From: a bacterium
Lineage (GTDB): Bacteria; Chloroflexota; Dormibacteria; Aeolococcales; Bog-877
Reading direction: 5' to 3'
Length of the DNA stretch: 7,834 nt
NCBI GenBank assembly: GCA_021844355.1
Contig: JAKBTP010000220.1
Location: forward strand, 1-7,834
Part shown: one piece after another, positions 5,457 through 7,834 of the stretch
Layout of the letters: the number at the start of each line of letters is the position of its first letter
Numbering within the stretch: position 1 is the first letter of the stretch
Position numbers and translations under genes: made by a program
Notes under the pieces: model-generated
What the model saw: the letters and a program-made list of their open reading frames with translations, nothing else
Databases searched by the model: none
Told to the model about the DNA's origin: nothing

Positions 5457-5462
5457 AGTATA
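5457..5462 (-). promoter_or_regulatory. -10 box of the amidase gene
   Basis: TATACT on the minus strand (5462 down to 5457) is a near-consensus -10 in GC-rich surroundings. It ends 12 nt before ATG 5444, so the leader would be only about 5 nt and no Shine-Dalgarno is visible. The expected -35 position reads CCCTCC, so no consensus -35 is present. It argues against the upstream in-frame start at 5522. Confidence 0.55.
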
Positions 5463-5572
5463 GACGCCGACGAGAGGGCGGAGGGGCCTCAGGGCCTTGC
5501 GGCGGCGCGATCGGGATCTCAAGATGGGCCACGAGGGTGGACCGAGACGGGGCCGGGGGCAAGCGCGGTTCG

Positions 5573-5584
5573 GGAGGTGGGAGG
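5573..5584 (+). promoter_or_regulatory. Shine-Dalgarno of the FAD oxidoreductase gene
   Basis: GGAGGT (5573-5578) is 9 nt before ATG 5588. A second GGAGG (5580-5584) is 9 nt before the in-frame ATG 5594. Either Met can serve as the start; both give essentially the same protein. Confidence 0.6.
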
Positions 5585-5587
5585 GAT

Positions 5588-6982
5588 ATGGGGATGGCGG
5601 GTGATGAGCCGCAACCGGCCTGGGGACGGCTCACCAAGCCCAGCTACTGGCTCTCGCGGCCGGCCAGACCGGCCAGGGCGCCGCTGGAGGAGGACGTCTC
5701 CTCCGACTTCGCCATCGTGGGTGGCGGCTTCACCGGGCTCTGGTCGGCGATCCGCCTGGCAGAGGCCGTGCCCAGCGCCAGGATCGTGGTCCTGGAGGCG
5801 AGGGAGGTAGGCTTCGGCGCCAGTGGCCGCAATGGCGGGTTCGCCATGACCATGGTGGGGCGCAACCTCCATGACCTGGTGCGGAAGGTGGGTCCCGGGG
5901 CAGCCCGCCGGGTTCATCTGGAGATGGTGGCGGCTCTGGGTGAGATCGAGCGCTTCTGCGCTGACGAGGCCATCGACTGCCAGCTGAGCCATCCTGGGAT
6001 CCTCACCGTCTCCAACGGGCCGGAGCAGGACCTGCGGATCGAGCAGGATCTGCGTGCCGCCCGGCTCTCCGGACTGGACGACTTCCGAGGGGTCTCCGGT
6101 CCCGAGTGCTCGGAGATGGTGCGGGCGCACGGAGTGCGGAGGGGGCACTTCGAGGAGCACGGGCTGCTTCTCGACCCAGCCGCGCTGGCCCGAGGGCTCC
6201 GCGATGCCGCGGAGCGCCGTGGGGTGAACATTTACGAGAACACCCCGGTGACCCGCCTGCACTCCCACTCCCACCGGGTGCGGCTGGCCACCCCGCGGGC
6301 GCAGGTGGAGAGCCGGCAGGTCCTGGTGGCCACCAACGCCTACGCCCGGGTGGTGCCCCAGCTGCGGCGCTACCTCTTCACCGTCTGCGCCTACATCACC
6401 CTCACGGCCCCTCTGTCCCCGCAGCAATGGGAGCGGGTCGGATGGGAACGGGGGATGGGGATCGAGGACAAGCGGATCATGCCCCACTTCCATCGGCCAA
6501 CCGCGGACGGGCGGATCCTCTGGGGGGGAAGGGATGCCCCCCTCCTCGCCGGCCCTCCGGACCCAGCCAGGGATTCCGACCCGCGCATCTTCCAACGGCT
6601 GGAGGAGACCTTCCGGGAGACCTTCCCCCAGCTCTCCGACGTGCGCCTCGAGTACGGCTGGGGCGGCCCGGTGGGGGGCACGGTGGCCTGCATACCCCAC
6701 GCCGGCTGGCTGGAGCGCGGCCGGGTCCTGTACGCACTGGGGTACTCCGGCCACGGTGTGGGGCCCTCAGCCCTCATGGGCAAAGTGGTACGGGACCTGC
6801 TCCTGGGAAGGCATACCGCGCTCACGGGGCTCCCCCTCGTCACCAGGCGCCTCACCCCGCTCCCTCCCCCACCACTCCAGGCCAAGGTACTCGAGCTCTC
6901 CCAGCGGGTCCTGCAGCGCTGGGATGACCAAGGCGGGGACCCGGGTCCGCTGGCTCGCCTGGCCCTACGGCTCCTGCAGTGA
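5588..6982 (+). CDS. FAD-dependent oxidoreductase, DAO family (amine/amino-acid oxidase-like)
   Basis: The 464-residue flavoprotein is of usual family length and probably cytosolic. The FAD-binding Rossmann motif is IVGGGFTG with G45, G47 and G50; the adenosine-ribose-binding acid E70 ends IVVLEA; and GFGASGRNGG (75-84) is the conserved loop after it. Near the C-terminus, YGWGGPVGGTVACIPHAG and GYSGHGVG (385-392) are the second FAD/substrate region of DAO enzymes. The N-terminus (PSYWLSRP before the Rossmann fold) and the GASGRNGG loop most resemble gamma-glutamylputrescine-oxidase-like and sarcosine/glycine-oxidase-like members, which oxidise C-N bonds and make H2O2 or pass electrons on. The exact substrate is not determined. 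The frame is open to 5378, but the two ATGs with good Shine-Dalgarno sequences at 5588/5594 set the start. A transporter gene follows after 16 nt. Confidence 0.88.
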   Translation: MGMAGDEPQPAWGRLTKPSYWLSRPARPARAPLEEDVSSDFAIVGGGFTGLWSAIRLAEAVPSARIVVLEAREVGFGASGRNGGFAMTMVGRNLHDLVRKVGPGAARRVHLEMVAALGEIERFCADEAIDCQLSHPGILTVSNGPEQDLRIEQDLRAARLSGLDDFRGVSGPECSEMVRAHGVRRGHFEEHGLLLDPAALARGLRDAAERRGVNIYENTPVTRLHSHSHRVRLATPRAQVESRQVLVATNAYARVVPQLRRYLFTVCAYITLTAPLSPQQWERVGWERGMGIEDKRIMPHFHRPTADGRILWGGRDAPLLAGPPDPARDSDPRIFQRLEETFRETFPQLSDVRLEYGWGGPVGGTVACIPHAGWLERGRVLYALGYSGHGVGPSALMGKVVRDLLLGRHTALTGLPLVTRRLTPLPPPPLQAKVLELSQRVLQRWDDQGGDPGPLARLALRLLQ

Positions 6983-6998
6983 GCCGGAACAGGGAAGC

Positions 6999-7834
6999 GT
7001 GCGGGGGGGCCGATTGAGCGTCGGCCTGGCCGCCGCCGCGGCCCTCCTGCTCGGGCTGGCGGCCGCGGCGCAGCAGCGCGCCGCCGGCGCCCAGCCGCCC
7101 CACCGCCCGCTCAGCGTCCTGCTGGTCTGGGGCCTGCTGCGGGATCGCGCCTGGCTCCTGGCGGTGGCGCTCATGGTCCTCGCCTATGGCCTCCAGGCGG
7201 CCGCCCTCGGGGAGGGGGAGCTGGCGCTGGTGGAGCCCATCCTCAGCGGCTACCTGGTGGTGGCCCTGTTGGCGGGAGCATTCCTCTCGCGCCGGCTCCT
7301 GACCCTTGGCGAACTCGCCGCGGCGGTGGGCGCCAGCTCCGGGATCGCCTTATTCCTCGTTCAGCTGAGCCCGGGACAGGGAGCCAGGTCGGCGCCGGGC
7401 CAGAGCTGGGCCGAGATCCTGACCCTGCTGGCCCTGGTGCTGCTGGCGACCCTCCCCCTCGTCTGGCGGGCGTCCGGCTCGAGCCGGGCCGTTTTGCTTG
7501 GGGCCCTGGCCGGGATCACCCTGGGCGCCTCCGACGCTCTCACCAAGCAGACCATCGCGGTGGTCGCCACTCACCGCCTCGGTTCGCTGGCCACCTGGGA
7601 ACCGTACCTCCTGCTGGTGGTGGGAGCCCTGGGCTTCCTGCTGCAGCAGAGCGCCTACCACGCGGGGCCGCTCAGATCCGGCCTGCCCCCGGTGAGCATC
7701 CTTGAGCCCGTCGCAGGGACGCTCTTGGGGATGCTCGCCTTCCACGAGAGCATCGCCCCCGGCGCCTCCCCATTGTTCCTCCTGGCGGCGGTGGCCCTGA
7801 TGCTCTGGGGCGTCCAGCGGCTGGCCAGGTCCGA
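6999..7834 (+). CDS. DMT-superfamily transporter (EamA/NIPA-like), 3' end outside window
   Basis: Open from GTG 6999 to the window end: 278 complete codons, no stop seen, probably nearly complete for this family. The protein is a run of hydrophobic helices (about nine or ten) with few charges. Two repeats with matching signatures fit the DMT inverted-repeat fold: ALVEPILSGYLVVALLAGAFL with E79-P80, and SILEPVAGTLLGMLAFHES with E236-P237. The beginning, GLAAAAQQRAA, resembles the first helix of NIPA-like members. The substrate is unknown; DMT members move amino acids, amines, sugars, nucleotides or Mg2+. The start is uncertain: GTG 6999 has a weak AGGGA 3 nt upstream, while TTG 7014 would also leave helix 1 intact. 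The 16-nt gap suggests translation coupled to the oxidoreductase, consistent with handling of a related amine or amino acid (inference). Confidence 0.82.
   Translation, partial: MRGGRLSVGLAAAAALLLGLAAAAQQRAAGAQPPHRPLSVLLVWGLLRDRAWLLAVALMVLAYGLQAAALGEGELALVEPILSGYLVVALLAGAFLSRRLLTLGELAAAVGASSGIALFLVQLSPGQGARSAPGQSWAEILTLLALVLLATLPLVWRASGSSRAVLLGALAGITLGASDALTKQTIAVVATHRLGSLATWEPYLLLVVGALGFLLQQSAYHAGPLRSGLPPVSILEPVAGTLLGMLAFHESIAPGASPLFLLAAVALMLWGVQRLARS

Noticed and set aside
5445..5522. 26-residue N-terminal extension of the amidase
   Set aside because: It would place an Arg-rich stretch before the signal peptide and would span the TATACT promoter box.
4024..5637. 537-codon minus-strand frame and 431-codon plus-strand frame (4086-5381)
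   Set aside because: Both overlap the amidase, whose frame has H51, E67 and E184 motifs, a signal peptide and a promoter. The alternatives are Pro/Gly/Arg/His-rich shadows.
5519..6754. 411-codon minus-strand frame and 273-codon plus-strand frame (6106-6927)
   Set aside because: They overlap the FAD oxidoreductase, which has intact Rossmann and C-terminal motifs. Composition is typical of shadow frames.

Overview
The window is a very GC-rich piece of bacterial chromosome (about 70% G+C by eye). Short promoter motifs, frequent GTG starts and several apparently leaderless genes suggest an actinobacterial-type or deep-branching terrabacterial lineage, such as Actinomycetota, Chloroflexota or Candidatus Dormibacterota. 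This placement is inferred from style and protein flavour; no marker gene is present. I see no rRNA, tRNA, CRISPR array, IS element or phage gene. The proteins look chromosomal, with housekeeping or accessory metabolic roles.

Layout. (1) 1-1991, minus: a large secreted lipoprotein with a Kelch propeller followed by a second WxYG-type propeller; its 3' end lies outside the window. (2) 1992-2211: a divergent control region with a perfect 20-bp palindrome. (3) 2212-4027, plus: three small soluble genes, namely a GNAT acetyltransferase, a tandem-CBS protein ending in a rubredoxin-like Cys4 domain, and a stand-alone ACT-domain protein. (4) 4053-5444, minus, convergent with the ACT gene: an N-acetylmuramoyl-L-alanine amidase (Amidase_3) with a C-terminal membrane anchor, followed by a 66-residue double-hairpin membrane protein. 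(5) 5445-5587: a second divergent promoter region. (6) 5588-7834, plus: an FAD-dependent amine/amino-acid oxidoreductase of the DAO family, then a DMT-superfamily transporter running off the end. These two are 16 nt apart and probably form an operon.

How the parts may relate. The genes do not form one recognisable pathway. The lipoprotein and the amidase act at the cell surface. The CBS and ACT proteins are small ligand-sensing modules, one probably for nucleotides and one for amino acids. The oxidoreductase and transporter pair fits use or export of an amine or amino acid. The most unusual points are: an amidase whose third zinc-binding His is replaced by Trp (W120); a CBS-rubredoxin-like fusion whose Shine-Dalgarno sits inside an 8-bp inverted repeat; a 20-bp perfect palindrome at the -35 position of the GNAT promoter; and the repeated arrangement TAnnnT, then 6-7 nt, then start codon, which points to leaderless mRNAs. 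I found no convincing new multi-gene defence or mobile system.
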